Shown piece after piece: positions 1-8,749 of a stretch of DNA of 23,392 nucleotides. The stretch comes from Candidatus Hydrogenedentota bacterium (lineage in GTDB: Bacteria > UBA8481 > J006): positions 1 through 23,392 of the forward strand of contig RFFU01000085.1 in the NCBI GenBank assembly GCA_003697085.1, in the 5' to 3' direction. The notes beneath the pieces are model-generated. The model searched no databases and had not been told where the DNA came from. It saw only the letters and a list, made by a program, of their open reading frames with translations. The position numbers were made by a program, and so were the translations under genes. How positions within the stretch are numbered: the first letter of the stretch is position 1; each line of letters starts with the position of its first letter.

Positions 1-2
1 GC

Positions 3-47
3 GGTCGGCAAAAAGGGGGAAATTTTAGGATGGAGGAAATCGTTTGA
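3..47 (+). CDS. Possible 3' end of an upstream gene (partial)
   Basis: One frame is open from the window edge to a TGA at 45-47, ending in the residues MEEIV. This stop would overlap the TTG start of the next gene at 44-46 in a TTGA arrangement, as is usual inside an operon. Only about 14 codons are visible, so the product cannot be identified and the frame could be open by chance. Confidence 0.2.
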   Translation, partial: GRQKGGNFRMEEIV

Positions 48-2164
48 ACACGTCCGGAATCTCCGAAATGACGTTGGGGGATTACTGGCGGGTTTTTCGG
101 CGTCGCCTCCTCCATGTTTTCATCCCCTTTCTTGCGCTTTTGGTTGGGGCGTACTGGTATGGAATGACGATCCCATCCGTCTATGAGGCGCGAGCACTAA
201 TTGAAATACAGAAAAACCTCATTCGAAGCGGGATGGGGTTGACCCGAGGGTTTGTCTCGACGTTCGAGAAAGCAACGATGGCAAAACTGGCGACAAGTCG
301 TGATGTCGCGGCGCTGGCAGCTCGAAAACTTCGACACTCCCTTCCTGATCGTTATGGAATGACCTCGGAGGAAATCCTGGCACGGGAAATCCGGGCGGAG
401 GTTCACGTCGAGAACCTTACCCAATCGAACATTCTTCAAATCCGCACCGTGGGATCCGATCCTCGGCAACTGGCGGATTATTGCAACGCCTATGCCGAGG
501 CGGTTGTTGAGTTTTTCGAGAACGAACGCCGGAAGAGCACGATGGAGTTGAAGGAATACATATTGGGCCAGATCCAGGCGTACGACAGCAAGATTGCGGC
601 GTTAGGAGCCAAACTTCAAAGGGTGCGGAACGTCAAGACACCGGAAGGCCTGGAGGAGATAGCCGTTTCCAAGATTGCGACGCGAGCGAATCTGAATCGA
701 ATCGAGGAAGAATTGGAACGACTGGTTCGTGAAAGGGAACGTTTGCGGGAGAAAGCGGAAAATCTTCGCAATGCGAGGGCAAGCGGCGATTTTGTGAAAG
801 TGGCGCAAATGCTGGGGGGAAGGGAGTTGGAGTCCCGTGTGGACGAGATTCAGAGACTCGAGAAACGGCGCGATCAACTTCTCACGCAGTTTACCCCGGC
901 GCATCCCCGCGTCGCGAAGGTAATAGACACCTTGAATAAAGCGAAGGAAGAATTGAAGGGAGTCGCAAATCAGGCGTTGGAAGCCTATCTGCTCTCGAAC
1001 GAAACCCGCGAGCGGGAGATCGAACAGTCCTTGACTCGGCTCGAAGGAGAAAGAGCGATGACCCACCGTGCAATAGAGGAATTGCCGGAGCGTTTGAAAA
1101 ACCAAACAAGCCTTGAACGGGAGTTGGCGATTGCAACGTCCGTCAGCCGGATGTTTCAACAAAAACTCCAAGATTTCGAGATTTCGATGAACGCCCCGTC
1201 GGACAGATTATTTCTGATGGAGCGAGCGGCTGTTCCGGAAAAGCCGATTCGTCCGGATCGGAAGATGATCGTAATTCTGGGGGGGATCATCGGTTTTCTT
1301 TTGGGGCTTGCGGGGGCGTTTTTAGCCGAGGCGATCGACACAAGCCTCAGTGCCCTGAAGGATGTCGAGCGGATTCTCGAACGGCCGGTTTTGGCGGTGG
1401 TTCCCAGAATTCGGATCCCCAATGAAAAATTGGACACGGAACGATTTCCGACGGTACGAAAGGATCTTCTTCAGACGGTTCCGATGATGGTGGATCAACG
1501 ATCACCTTCGGCGGAGGCCTATCGCACGCTGAGGGCCGTCATTCAGAGGCGATTTCTCGAATCCGGGTTCAAGACCTTGTTGGTAACGAGTTCGACGCCG
1601 CAGGAAGGAAAGACGACCACGATCGCGAATTTGAGTTTGGCGTGCGCGGCGGCGGGCCTGAAAACGATTGTGGTTGGAGCGAACATGCGGCATCCGGTGA
1701 TCGGCCGTTTCTTCCCCATCGACCGTATGAAAGGCCTCCACGAATTGTTAACCGGGAAGCGGACTTTGGAAGATGTGATTCAGGAAACGGGGTTCGAGAA
1801 TCTCCATATCATCGATTCGGGAAGCTTTGTGCGACGTCCCGCCGAGGTTCTGGCGAGCAGCCGGTTCAAGGAAGTCTTGGAAATTCTCAAGAAACGGTAC
1901 GATATCGTCCTGGTCGATTCGCCTCCCATGTTGCCCGTGGCGGACGCCACGACGATAGCGCCGCTTGTGGACGGCGTCTTGCTCGTTTATCTCGTGAGTG
2001 TGGCGCCGCGGGATGCTCTTTTGCGATGTCGCGAGACTCTGGAGGAAGTCGGCGCCAACATCATCGGCGTGGTCTTCAACGATCCATGGGAGCGCTCGCA
2101 GAACGATTATGCGGGATACTATTATCATCATCGATATGCCGCGGACGAGTTTTCGAGGTTGTGA
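44..2164 (+). CDS. Wzz/GumC-type polysaccharide chain-length protein with BY-kinase domain (first of two)
   Basis: Inner-membrane tyrosine autokinase controlling polymerisation or export of an exopolysaccharide. The 706-residue product has an N-terminal Wzz segment with a transmembrane helix near residues 24-46, a long periplasmic coiled-coil region (about 160-380), a second helix near 405-428, and a cytoplasmic BY-kinase domain from about 480. Visible motifs are Walker A STPQEGKTTT (K523) and Walker B VLVDSPP (D625). The C-terminal tail holds five tyrosines (Y689, Y692-694, Y698), the usual autophosphorylation cluster. Oddity: Walker A' reads VVGANMR, with G545 and N547 where the family has Asp. 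The TTG start is preferred because GGAGG lies 7 bases upstream (32-36); the ATG at 68 has no ribosome site. A close paralogue follows 38 bases downstream. Fold assignment is firm; kinase activity is not. Confidence 0.93.
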   Translation: MNTSGISEMTLGDYWRVFRRRLLHVFIPFLALLVGAYWYGMTIPSVYEARALIEIQKNLIRSGMGLTRGFVSTFEKATMAKLATSRDVAALAARKLRHSLPDRYGMTSEEILAREIRAEVHVENLTQSNILQIRTVGSDPRQLADYCNAYAEAVVEFFENERRKSTMELKEYILGQIQAYDSKIAALGAKLQRVRNVKTPEGLEEIAVSKIATRANLNRIEEELERLVRERERLREKAENLRNARASGDFVKVAQMLGGRELESRVDEIQRLEKRRDQLLTQFTPAHPRVAKVIDTLNKAKEELKGVANQALEAYLLSNETREREIEQSLTRLEGERAMTHRAIEELPERLKNQTSLERELAIATSVSRMFQQKLQDFEISMNAPSDRLFLMERAAVPEKPIRPDRKMIVILGGIIGFLLGLAGAFLAEAIDTSLSALKDVERILERPVLAVVPRIRIPNEKLDTERFPTVRKDLLQTVPMMVDQRSPSAEAYRTLRAVIQRRFLESGFKTLLVTSSTPQEGKTTTIANLSLACAAAGLKTIVVGANMRHPVIGRFFPIDRMKGLHELLTGKRTLEDVIQETGFENLHIIDSGSFVRRPAEVLASSRFKEVLEILKKRYDIVLVDSPPMLPVADATTIAPLVDGVLLVYLVSVAPRDALLRCRETLEEVGANIIGVVFNDPWERSQNDYAGYYYHHRYAADEFSRL

Positions 2165-2202
2165 AACGAGGGGAGAAGTTTCAGGGAAGAGGAGCTGGAT
2201 AA

Positions 2203-4437
2203 ATGGCCGTTGGATATGAGATGTCGATCCAGGATTACCTGCGCGTTATCTTCAAGCGCAAATGGATCATTCTCCTCAGCGCGTTTACCCTCCTCATTTC
2301 CGCTATTGTTTACACAAACCAATTTTTGACACCCATTTATCGGACGTCCGCGCGCGTAGAGCTGAATTATCAATCCACGCTGGCGAATCTTCTGGCGGAT
2401 GCCTTGTTGTACAAGGGAAACGAATTGGCGACAGCCATCGAATTTGCGACATCGATGCCGGTGATGGAGCGCGCGGCCATGGAATTGGGTTGGGTCGGAG
2501 TGGATTCCTCTCCGGCCGAGGTCACGCAAGCCGCTTCAACCTTGAAAGCGGGGGCTAGCGCAAACGGAGACGGGCAAACCAATTTCATAACGATCTATTA
2601 CACGGGTGATGACCCGCATCTCTGTGCCCGGGCGGCCAACGCGATTGCGAAGGCTTTCGAGGAGGAGTACAGCACGCGAAACAAGAAGGAGACCCGGGAG
2701 ATACGGCACTTTCTCGAGATGCAGCTGAGGGACGCCGAAGAGAAGTTATACGAAGCCGAAAACGCCTTGTTGCGTCTGAAACAAGAAAAGCCGCTTGTGA
2801 CACTGGAGCCGGGGGTGAAGGTCAGCGTGGACAAGGCCGCCGACCTGGAAGCGGAGTATCAAAAGGTCCAGATAGAACGGATGCGGGCCGAACGGGAATT
2901 GGCCGAGTTCAAGAAACAGTTGGATCAAGAAAAAGAGGGTAAGCAGGCGGAAAAACTCCTCCAGCAGGATCCTCGTTTTCAACGAATCAAACAGGAACTT
3001 TTTGACGCCGAGGTGGAATTGGCACGGAAATTGAAAGACCTCACACCGAGGCATCCGGAGGTCGAGGCGCTCGAAAGGAAGATCACGCGACTTCGTTCCG
3101 CAATGGAGATGGCGATTTCCGAGATCTTCACGAATCGCCGGGGAACCCTGGAGGCGCGGGTTATGACGCTTCGCGCAAGAGAAAAGGCCCTTGCCAACGC
3201 TCTTCCCCAAATCAATGCCCTGCTCGAACAAATTCCGAGAAATCAGATTGAACAGGCTCGCTTGTCCAGAAAAGTCGCGCTTCAGGAGAAATTGTACAAT
3301 TTCTTCCGCGACAAGCTGGAAGAGAAGCGTTATGAGGAACTGATCTCGAAGGGGAACACCGTCAGTTTCGTGGAACCTGCCCCGATCCCCGCGGAACCGA
3401 TTTATCCGAACAAAACGAACAACGCCATCATCGGCCTCGTGATCGGCCTTATGCTCGGTTTCGCGTTGGCCTTTGTCGTTGAAGCAATGGATACATCGAT
3501 TGGAACGATCGGGGATGTCGAACGAACGACAGGGTTAGCCGTGCTCGGCGTGATACCATCGATTGTGGTGGACGAGGAGGAGGCGGAAGAGACGGCCAAG
3601 GCGGTCGTGACCTTCGATCCCGATCGCGTCCGTGCCCGCGATCTCAAGGAACGTCTCCACGAACTGGATCAGGCGATGGACAAGCCGGAAAACCTCCTCG
3701 GTTTCAAGCCACATCTGATCACGTACTTTGATCCGAAATCGCCCATTTCCGAGGCCTATCGAACCTTGCGAACGAACGTGCAATTCCGTGGCGTGATCGA
3801 CAACGCGAAGACACTGACGGTAACTTCGTCCGGACCTCAGGAGGGAAAGACGACGACGCTGTGTAATCTGGCCGTGACGATGGCGCAATCCGGCCAGAAG
3901 GTTTTGGCCGTGGGATGTAATCTGCGGCGGCCGGCGCTTCATAAACTCTTCGGGATCCCGAAGAAGCCGGGAATGACCGACGTGTTGATCGGGGCCAAAA
4001 AGTGGCAAGAGGTCGTGAAGGAGACGGGGATCGAGAATCTCCACGCCTTTTGTTCCGGTCCGATTCCTCCGAATCCCTCGGAGTTGATCGCGTCGGAGGC
4101 GATGACGGAAATGATCCGGGAGGTGCGGGAGGAATACGACGTGATCGTTTTCGATTGTCCGCCGGTCCTTCCGGTGACCGACGCCGCCGTGCTTTCCTCG
4201 AAGGTCGATTCCGTTTTGCTCGTTTATCACGTCGGAAAGGCGGCGCGGGAAGCCCTCTTGCGGGCCAAGGTTCAGCTGGAAAATGTCGGAGCGCGACTTT
4301 TGGGCATTGTTCTCAACCGTATTCCCGCGGAGGGCCGGCTCGGTTACTCTTATTATTACTATCATTATCATTACTACGGAGATCCGACCTCTGAGATCGA
4401 GACGAATGGCAAGGTACTGCGGAGGAGGAAAACCTGA
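2203..4437 (+). CDS. Wzz/GumC-type polysaccharide chain-length protein with BY-kinase domain (second of two)
   Basis: Second membrane tyrosine autokinase of the polysaccharide locus, 744 residues. It has a Wzz N-terminus with a transmembrane helix at about 22-42, a periplasmic coiled-coil region (about 165-390), a second helix near 406-428 and a BY-kinase domain from about 510. Walker A is SGPQEGKTTT (K549) and Walker B is IVFDCPP (D651). The tail is unusually tyrosine-rich, with eight Tyr between 715 and 725. As in its neighbour, Walker A' is altered: AVGCNLRRP gives G571 and N573 in place of the two aspartates. The ATG at 2203 has GGAG 8 bases upstream; the ATG at 2221 is a weaker alternative. 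The two paralogues could form mixed oligomers or act at different steps; the sequence does not say which. Confidence 0.93.
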   Translation: MAVGYEMSIQDYLRVIFKRKWIILLSAFTLLISAIVYTNQFLTPIYRTSARVELNYQSTLANLLADALLYKGNELATAIEFATSMPVMERAAMELGWVGVDSSPAEVTQAASTLKAGASANGDGQTNFITIYYTGDDPHLCARAANAIAKAFEEEYSTRNKKETREIRHFLEMQLRDAEEKLYEAENALLRLKQEKPLVTLEPGVKVSVDKAADLEAEYQKVQIERMRAERELAEFKKQLDQEKEGKQAEKLLQQDPRFQRIKQELFDAEVELARKLKDLTPRHPEVEALERKITRLRSAMEMAISEIFTNRRGTLEARVMTLRAREKALANALPQINALLEQIPRNQIEQARLSRKVALQEKLYNFFRDKLEEKRYEELISKGNTVSFVEPAPIPAEPIYPNKTNNAIIGLVIGLMLGFALAFVVEAMDTSIGTIGDVERTTGLAVLGVIPSIVVDEEEAEETAKAVVTFDPDRVRARDLKERLHELDQAMDKPENLLGFKPHLITYFDPKSPISEAYRTLRTNVQFRGVIDNAKTLTVTSSGPQEGKTTTLCNLAVTMAQSGQKVLAVGCNLRRPALHKLFGIPKKPGMTDVLIGAKKWQEVVKETGIENLHAFCSGPIPPNPSELIASEAMTEMIREVREEYDVIVFDCPPVLPVTDAAVLSSKVDSVLLVYHVGKAAREALLRAKVQLENVGARLLGIVLNRIPAEGRLGYSYYYYHYHYYGDPTSEIETNGKVLRRRKT

Positions 4438-5873
4438 TGCCGTCTCCGGTATCAGTCGGCCCGGGAACATTCAGCCCCTATCGCGTGACGCCACCGGCCA
4501 GAACGAAACCCATGGCGGGAGCAATGGGGATCGTGTTCGTGTCCTTGGGGTTTGTGATGGTTCTGGCCTCGCGCGCTTCGGCCACCGGAGCGTCGGGACT
4601 GGCGATTTTCATTATCGCGACCATCGTCATTCTCTTTACGATCATCGATGTGGAGTTTGGTCTTTATTGTCTTGTGGCGGGGATGCTTCTGTCACCGGAA
4701 ATTCCTCTCAAGTTCATTAAGCTGCCACAGCGGGAGGTCGTGATTCGAATCGATGATATTATGATCATTCTTGTCAGCGCTGCCTGGTTTGCTCAAGTGG
4801 CGGTTTATGGAAAACTCGAAACGCTGGTATCCTCCCCCTTGAACAGACCCATTCTGTGGTTCTCTTTTCTGACGATTGTTTCCACAGCTCGTGGTGTTTT
4901 CGCCGGCTCCGTGCCGCATGCCCCCACGGCTTTCTTTTACGTCTTGAAATTCTTGGAATTTTTCCTCCTGTATTTCCTCGTCCTCAATACCGTGAACTCC
5001 GAGGAACAAGTAAAACGAATTATGAGTGCTTATCTTTTAACCCTGGTGATTGTGGTGGCCTGGGCCACGTGGACGGCGGTAATTACGAAACAATACGGCC
5101 GTGCCACAACGCCGTTCGAAACGGAAGAAGAGCCGGGAACACTGGGCGGTTATCTTCTCTTCTCCTTCGCGCTTTGCTTCGGCTTGCTGAATTATGTCCC
5201 CAATATTATTCAAAAAATATTTTATTTTCTAATGATGGTGGCGATTGTTCCTCCCTTTCTCTACACACTTTCGCGCGGGTCTTACATGGCGTTCTTTCCA
5301 ATGTTCCTGACGATCCTCTTTCTGAGCCGGCGGAAGGCCATCCCGCTCTTTTTTCTGATCATCCTTGCGGCCTCGATTCCGTGGTTGCCGAGTGCGACAC
5401 GGGAACGCGTCGAATACACCTTCCAAAACAGAGTGCAGTACGTTCGCGGTGAGACACCGGTCGGGTTCAAGGAACAGCTGGATCCCTCCTCGGCGGCCCG
5501 CCTTCAGCGTTACAAGGGCGTCGTGCGCCAATGGAAATACAAGCCGCTTTTGGGGCAGGGGGTTACCGGCGTCGGGTTCGTGGACAGCCAGATCGTGCGC
5601 GTCCTTGGAGAATTGGGGATTCTCGGACTTCTGACCTTGATATGGTTGTTTCGAAATCTTTTTCAAACCGCGGTGCGGCTTTATCGGGCGCTTCCGGTCG
5701 GCTATATGAAGGGGCTGGTTCTCGGAATGATCGCCGGGTCGGTCGGCTTGATCTTTCACGGCGCAACGGCCAACACCTTCATTGTCGTTCGCATCGCGGG
5801 TCCCTTCTGGGTTTTGACGGGTCTCGTTATGGTAATCGAACGGATTCACCGGGAGGAACTGCAGGAGGCGTGA
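4437..5873 (+). CDS. O-antigen ligase/polymerase family membrane protein (WaaL/Wzy-like)
   Basis: Polytopic inner-membrane protein of 478 residues with about ten to twelve hydrophobic helices, expected to polymerise lipid-linked repeat units or ligate them to an acceptor on the periplasmic face. Family marks are the Wzy_C-type segment LYTLSRGSYMAFF (S279-R280-G281), a larger polar loop after it (about 320-380), and the late motif GELGILGLLTLIW. The start ATG shares one base with the preceding stop (TGATG) and has a GGAGGAGG purine run just upstream, so it is coupled to the second kinase gene. Context favours a role in the same exopolysaccharide pathway. Sequence alone cannot separate polymerase from ligase. 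Confidence 0.85.
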   Translation: MPSPVSVGPGTFSPYRVTPPARTKPMAGAMGIVFVSLGFVMVLASRASATGASGLAIFIIATIVILFTIIDVEFGLYCLVAGMLLSPEIPLKFIKLPQREVVIRIDDIMIILVSAAWFAQVAVYGKLETLVSSPLNRPILWFSFLTIVSTARGVFAGSVPHAPTAFFYVLKFLEFFLLYFLVLNTVNSEEQVKRIMSAYLLTLVIVVAWATWTAVITKQYGRATTPFETEEEPGTLGGYLLFSFALCFGLLNYVPNIIQKIFYFLMMVAIVPPFLYTLSRGSYMAFFPMFLTILFLSRRKAIPLFFLIILAASIPWLPSATRERVEYTFQNRVQYVRGETPVGFKEQLDPSSAARLQRYKGVVRQWKYKPLLGQGVTGVGFVDSQIVRVLGELGILGLLTLIWLFRNLFQTAVRLYRALPVGYMKGLVLGMIAGSVGLIFHGATANTFIVVRIAGPFWVLTGLVMVIERIHREELQEA

Positions 5874-6079
5874 GGTACGAATCGACGGCGGCTTCGATCC
5901 TCGGAATTCTCTTGGTGCTCGTTTTCATTGTCGTCTTCAGTGCGGAATTTTGGGAAAGTGTCGTACGCCCGGCCGTGGAACTGGCCGGTGCGACAATCTA
6001 TACATTTGCTCTTCCCCTGGCTGGAATTGTCGTTTTATTGGTTGGAGTTCGACTCTTCTCCAGGATCAGGCATCTGTGA
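5870..6079 (+). CDS. Small two-helix membrane protein, unknown function
   Basis: A 69-residue product starting at a GTG that overlaps the previous stop by four bases (GTGA) and ending in a TGA that overlaps the proC GTG in the same way. It has two clear hydrophobic helices, about 9-27 (ILGILLVLVFIVVF) and 42-61 (ALPLAGIVVLLVGV), joined by an acidic/aromatic loop, and a basic C-terminus (RLFSRIRHL) that would sit in the cytoplasm under the positive-inside rule. I do not recognise a family. The tight overlaps on both sides and the membrane-like composition make it a likely real gene. It could assist the upstream polysaccharide membrane protein, but that is inference from position only. Confidence 0.7.
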   Translation: MRYESTAASILGILLVLVFIVVFSAEFWESVVRPAVELAGATIYTFALPLAGIVVLLVGVRLFSRIRHL

Positions 6080-6936
6080 GCGCGGGTTTGAGGAAAACGT
6101 CGCTCTGTGTCATCGGAGCCGGCCGAATGGCGCGGGCTCTGTTTTCTTCGGGAGGGGGAGACCGCCTGGACTTCGAGGAGATCGCTTTCGTGGACCCGCG
6201 GGCGGAAACGCTTGACGCGATGAGATCGGCAATACCCGCTGCGAGAACGTTTTCTGCAATTTATGACGTGCCGGCAGGGTTTCGAAACGGCATCCTTTTT
6301 TTCGCGGTGAAACCACAGGACCTGAACAACGTCTTTCGGGAATTGGAAGATGCGAACGCGCCTTGGATGCCGGGGATGATCATCACGATCCTCGCGGGTG
6401 TTCCCGTAGGAGTTTTCGAGAAGAAATTTCCGAAAATCCCGGTTGTGCGCGCAATGCCGAATACGCCGGCGAAAGTGTGTCGCGGCGTAACAGCCCTTTG
6501 TGGAAATGCTTTTTCCGAAGGAGAGCCGATGGCGACGGCGACGGGAATCTTTGGAAGAATCGGGAGAGTTGTGCGGGTTGGGGAGGAGTGTTTCGATGCG
6601 GTAACGGCGCTTTCCGGAAGCGGCCCGGCGTATTACTATCTCCTGGCGGCGGCGTTGGCCGAAGCGGGGATCGCCGAAGGGTTGGAGGAGAATACGGCCA
6701 TCCGCTTGGCGGTGGAGACGATGGCCGGCGCGGGCGAACTGGCAAGAACGAATATCGAAACGGGCGAAACGCTTTCCGAAATGATCACCGCGGTACGATC
6801 CAAGGGAGGAACCACGGAAGCGGCCCTTGAGGTCTTCGAGAAAAGGGATTTCCAGGGAGTCGTTCGCGAGGCGGTGGCTGCGGCACGGGAACGGGCGGCG
6901 GTCCTGGGAAAACGAATTTCGGAAGCCCTGGAATGA
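6076..6936 (+). CDS. proC: Pyrroline-5-carboxylate reductase
   Basis: Catalyses the last step of proline synthesis, NAD(P)H-dependent reduction of 1-pyrroline-5-carboxylate, in the cytoplasm. The 286-residue product begins with a Rossmann nucleotide-binding motif (CVIGAGRMARAL) and has the family segments FFAVKPQDL, VVRAMPNTPAKV, the active-site stretch TALSGSGPAYYYLL and the C-terminal signature around VRSKGGTTEAAL. Length fits the family (about 260-280). The frame is open further upstream, but the GTG at 6076 is chosen because it overlaps the preceding stop (GTGA) and places the Rossmann motif at the normal N-terminal position. It is followed by yggT with an ATGA overlap, a pairing common in many bacteria. 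Confidence 0.95.
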   Translation: MSAGLRKTSLCVIGAGRMARALFSSGGGDRLDFEEIAFVDPRAETLDAMRSAIPAARTFSAIYDVPAGFRNGILFFAVKPQDLNNVFRELEDANAPWMPGMIITILAGVPVGVFEKKFPKIPVVRAMPNTPAKVCRGVTALCGNAFSEGEPMATATGIFGRIGRVVRVGEECFDAVTALSGSGPAYYYLLAAALAEAGIAEGLEENTAIRLAVETMAGAGELARTNIETGETLSEMITAVRSKGGTTEAALEVFEKRDFQGVVREAVAAARERAAVLGKRISEALE

Positions 6937-7247
6937 TTATTCTGGGAAACGTTCTCATCGGCCTGGCCTTCGTTCTCAAACTGGCGATGCAGGCTTATTT
7001 TTACATCATCCTGGCATCGGCGATTCTCTCTTGGGTCAATGCGGATCCTTACAACCCGATCGTGCGATTGATTCGGTCGGCCACCGATCCGGTGTATCGG
7101 CCGATTCGCAGGCGATTTCCTTTTCTCGTCGCCGGCGGAATCGATTTCACGCCGGTTGCCTTGATCGCGGCGATCTATTTTCTTGAGGTCGTTCTCGTCG
7201 GTAGTCTCTACGAGTATGGTTCGCTGTTGAAAGGCCGCGTGTTCTGA
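6933..7247 (+). CDS. yggT: YggT family integral membrane protein
   Basis: A 104-residue protein with two hydrophobic segments (about 5-30 and 72-92) and the family's hallmark between them: SWVNADPYNPIVRLI followed by TDPVYRPIRR. It overlaps the proC stop by four bases (ATGA). YggT proteins are often encoded beside proC and are linked to membrane, cell-shape or osmotic functions, without a settled biochemical role. It closes the unit of overlapping genes that began with the polysaccharide genes. Confidence 0.9.
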   Translation: MIILGNVLIGLAFVLKLAMQAYFYIILASAILSWVNADPYNPIVRLIRSATDPVYRPIRRRFPFLVAGGIDFTPVALIAAIYFLEVVLVGSLYEYGSLLKGRVF

Positions 7248-7428
7248 ACGGAGTCCTCTACGTCCTCGAGGAAACTCCAAGAGAGGAGTGTAGGAGACGG
7301 AGAAGCCGCGGAGAGAAAATAGTGATGAAAAAGTGAAAGTCGAGCCTCAAACCGGGGTCGTGCAAATCGTGCGAGATAAGGGCTCTTCGGTCTTGGACGC
7401 TGATTCCCCTTCCGCCTTTTTTCCAGGG

Positions 7429-7460
7429 GGGGCACAATCCCGCAAAAAGTGTCCCTTTTT
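7429..7460 (+). terminator. Probable intrinsic terminator in the gap after yggT
   Basis: GGGGCAC (7429-7435) can pair with GTGTCCC (7449-7455) through seven pairs including one G-U, around a 13-base loop, followed directly by TTTTT (7456-7460). It would end the transcript containing yggT before the aminotransferase. The 312-base gap 7248-7559 otherwise shows only an imperfect inverted repeat at about 7251-7297 and no gene I can support. Confidence 0.5.
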
Positions 7461-7559
7461 CACCATGCGCATAAGGAATAAAACCGGATTGAGAGGAGAT
7501 ACGCCCGGGCGTAAACTCACGGAAATGACCAAGCCGAAAAGAAATCCCGGGAAAGGCGG

Positions 7560-8651
7560 ATGAGGAGATTCATTCCGGTGGCGGAACCCGTTTTGGGCGA
7601 AGCGGAGGTAAGGGCCGTTGCGGAGTGTGTGCGGAGCGGATGGATTTCGCCGCTTTCCTCGTCGGTGCGAGAATTCGAGGAGAGATTCGCGGCATATTGT
7701 GGGGTTTCGGAAGCGGTGGCGGTTTCCAGTGGAACGGCCGGTTTGCACCTCGTTTTGGTTGCATTGGGGCTCGGATATGGAGACGAGGTGATCATTCCGG
7801 ATATGACGTTTGTAGCCACGGCGAACGCGGTGGCATACACGGGAGCGCGAGTCGTGACCGCGGACGTGGATCCGCGGACCTGGAACATCACACCGGAGAC
7901 GGTGGCACGGGTATTGACACGGCGCACCAAGGCGGTGATCCCGGTTCATCTTTTTGGGAATCCCGCCGATGTAGAAGGGATTAAACGTTTGGTCGGGCGA
8001 AAGGTTGTCGTTATTGAAGATGCGGCGGAATCTCACGGGGCGGTGTTCCGAGGGAGAAAGACGGGAGCGTTAGGAACCGCCGGAGTATTCAGTTTTTATG
8101 CAAACAAGTTGATCACTACCGGTGAAGGAGGAATGATCACTTGTCGAAGTCGAGGATTGGGAAGACGCCTTCGGTTCTTGTTGGATCAGGCGATGGATCC
8201 GAACCGGCGTTATTACCATCCGGAAATCGGTTTCAATTACAGGTTGACGGGAATGCAGGCGGCTCTTGGAATCGCCCAGATGAGAAGAATCAAGAGTCTT
8301 CTGTCGGCGAAGCACCGAATTGCGAAGTGGTATCAAGAATTTTTGAAAGACAAGCGCGGTTTGGAATTTCAGCAACAACAATCGGGCGCCGAAAGCTCTT
8401 GGTGGATGGTATCTATTCTTTTACCGAAAGGAGTAGACCGCCGACGGATAGAACAAAAATTGAAACGGTGCGGCATCGAAACGAGACCGTTTTTTCATCC
8501 CATTTCTTCATTACCGATGTTCAGTAAGAATCCGGAAAGGCCGGTAGCGAGGCAGTTGTTTACGAGAGGTTTGACGCTCCCTTCGGGGGCAAAATTGAGC
8601 CGAAAGGATGTACAATGGATCTGTCATGCTCTTCGAAAAGAACTTGTGTGA
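7560..8651 (+). CDS. DegT/DnrJ/EryC1/StrS-family sugar aminotransferase, perosamine-synthase-like
   Basis: PLP-dependent aminotransferase acting on nucleotide-linked keto-sugars to make amino sugars for surface polysaccharide; 363 residues, the usual length. Motifs are PLSSSVREFEERFA near the N-terminus, the PLP-phosphate segment SSGTAGLHL (about 56-64), IEDAAESHGA with D154 contacting the PLP ring nitrogen, and FSFYANKLITTGEGG with the Schiff-base lysine K183. GFNYRLTGMQAALG follows. The HLFGNPADVEGI segment and overall spacing resemble GDP-perosamine synthases, but the substrate cannot be fixed from sequence. The start ATG has only a weak purine run nearby. It lies downstream of the polysaccharide genes but is separated by proC, yggT and a probable terminator, so it may be transcribed independently. 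Confidence 0.92.
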   Translation: MRRFIPVAEPVLGEAEVRAVAECVRSGWISPLSSSVREFEERFAAYCGVSEAVAVSSGTAGLHLVLVALGLGYGDEVIIPDMTFVATANAVAYTGARVVTADVDPRTWNITPETVARVLTRRTKAVIPVHLFGNPADVEGIKRLVGRKVVVIEDAAESHGAVFRGRKTGALGTAGVFSFYANKLITTGEGGMITCRSRGLGRRLRFLLDQAMDPNRRYYHPEIGFNYRLTGMQAALGIAQMRRIKSLLSAKHRIAKWYQEFLKDKRGLEFQQQQSGAESSWWMVSILLPKGVDRRRIEQKLKRCGIETRPFFHPISSLPMFSKNPERPVARQLFTRGLTLPSGAKLSRKDVQWICHALRKELV

Positions 8652-8749
8652 AGGGCAGCGACATGCTGGAAAAAGAGATTGGGAGAACGAACCGAACACA
8701 CCGGCCGCGCCGATTTATCTTGGGAGGCGGCTTTCCAAAGTTCGATATA

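Noticed and set aside
5950-6075. N-terminal extension of ProC
   Set aside because: It overlaps the small membrane-protein gene and puts the Rossmann motif too far from the N-terminus.
7333-7563. 76-codon open frame with GTG start before the aminotransferase
   Set aside because: It spans the probable terminator, has no convincing ribosome site, shows no recognisable protein features and overlaps the aminotransferase start.
8652-8749. Possible bidirectional terminator between aminotransferase and CLC genes
   Set aside because: Only a weak imperfect stem (TTGGGA/TTCCAA) without a T run could be found.
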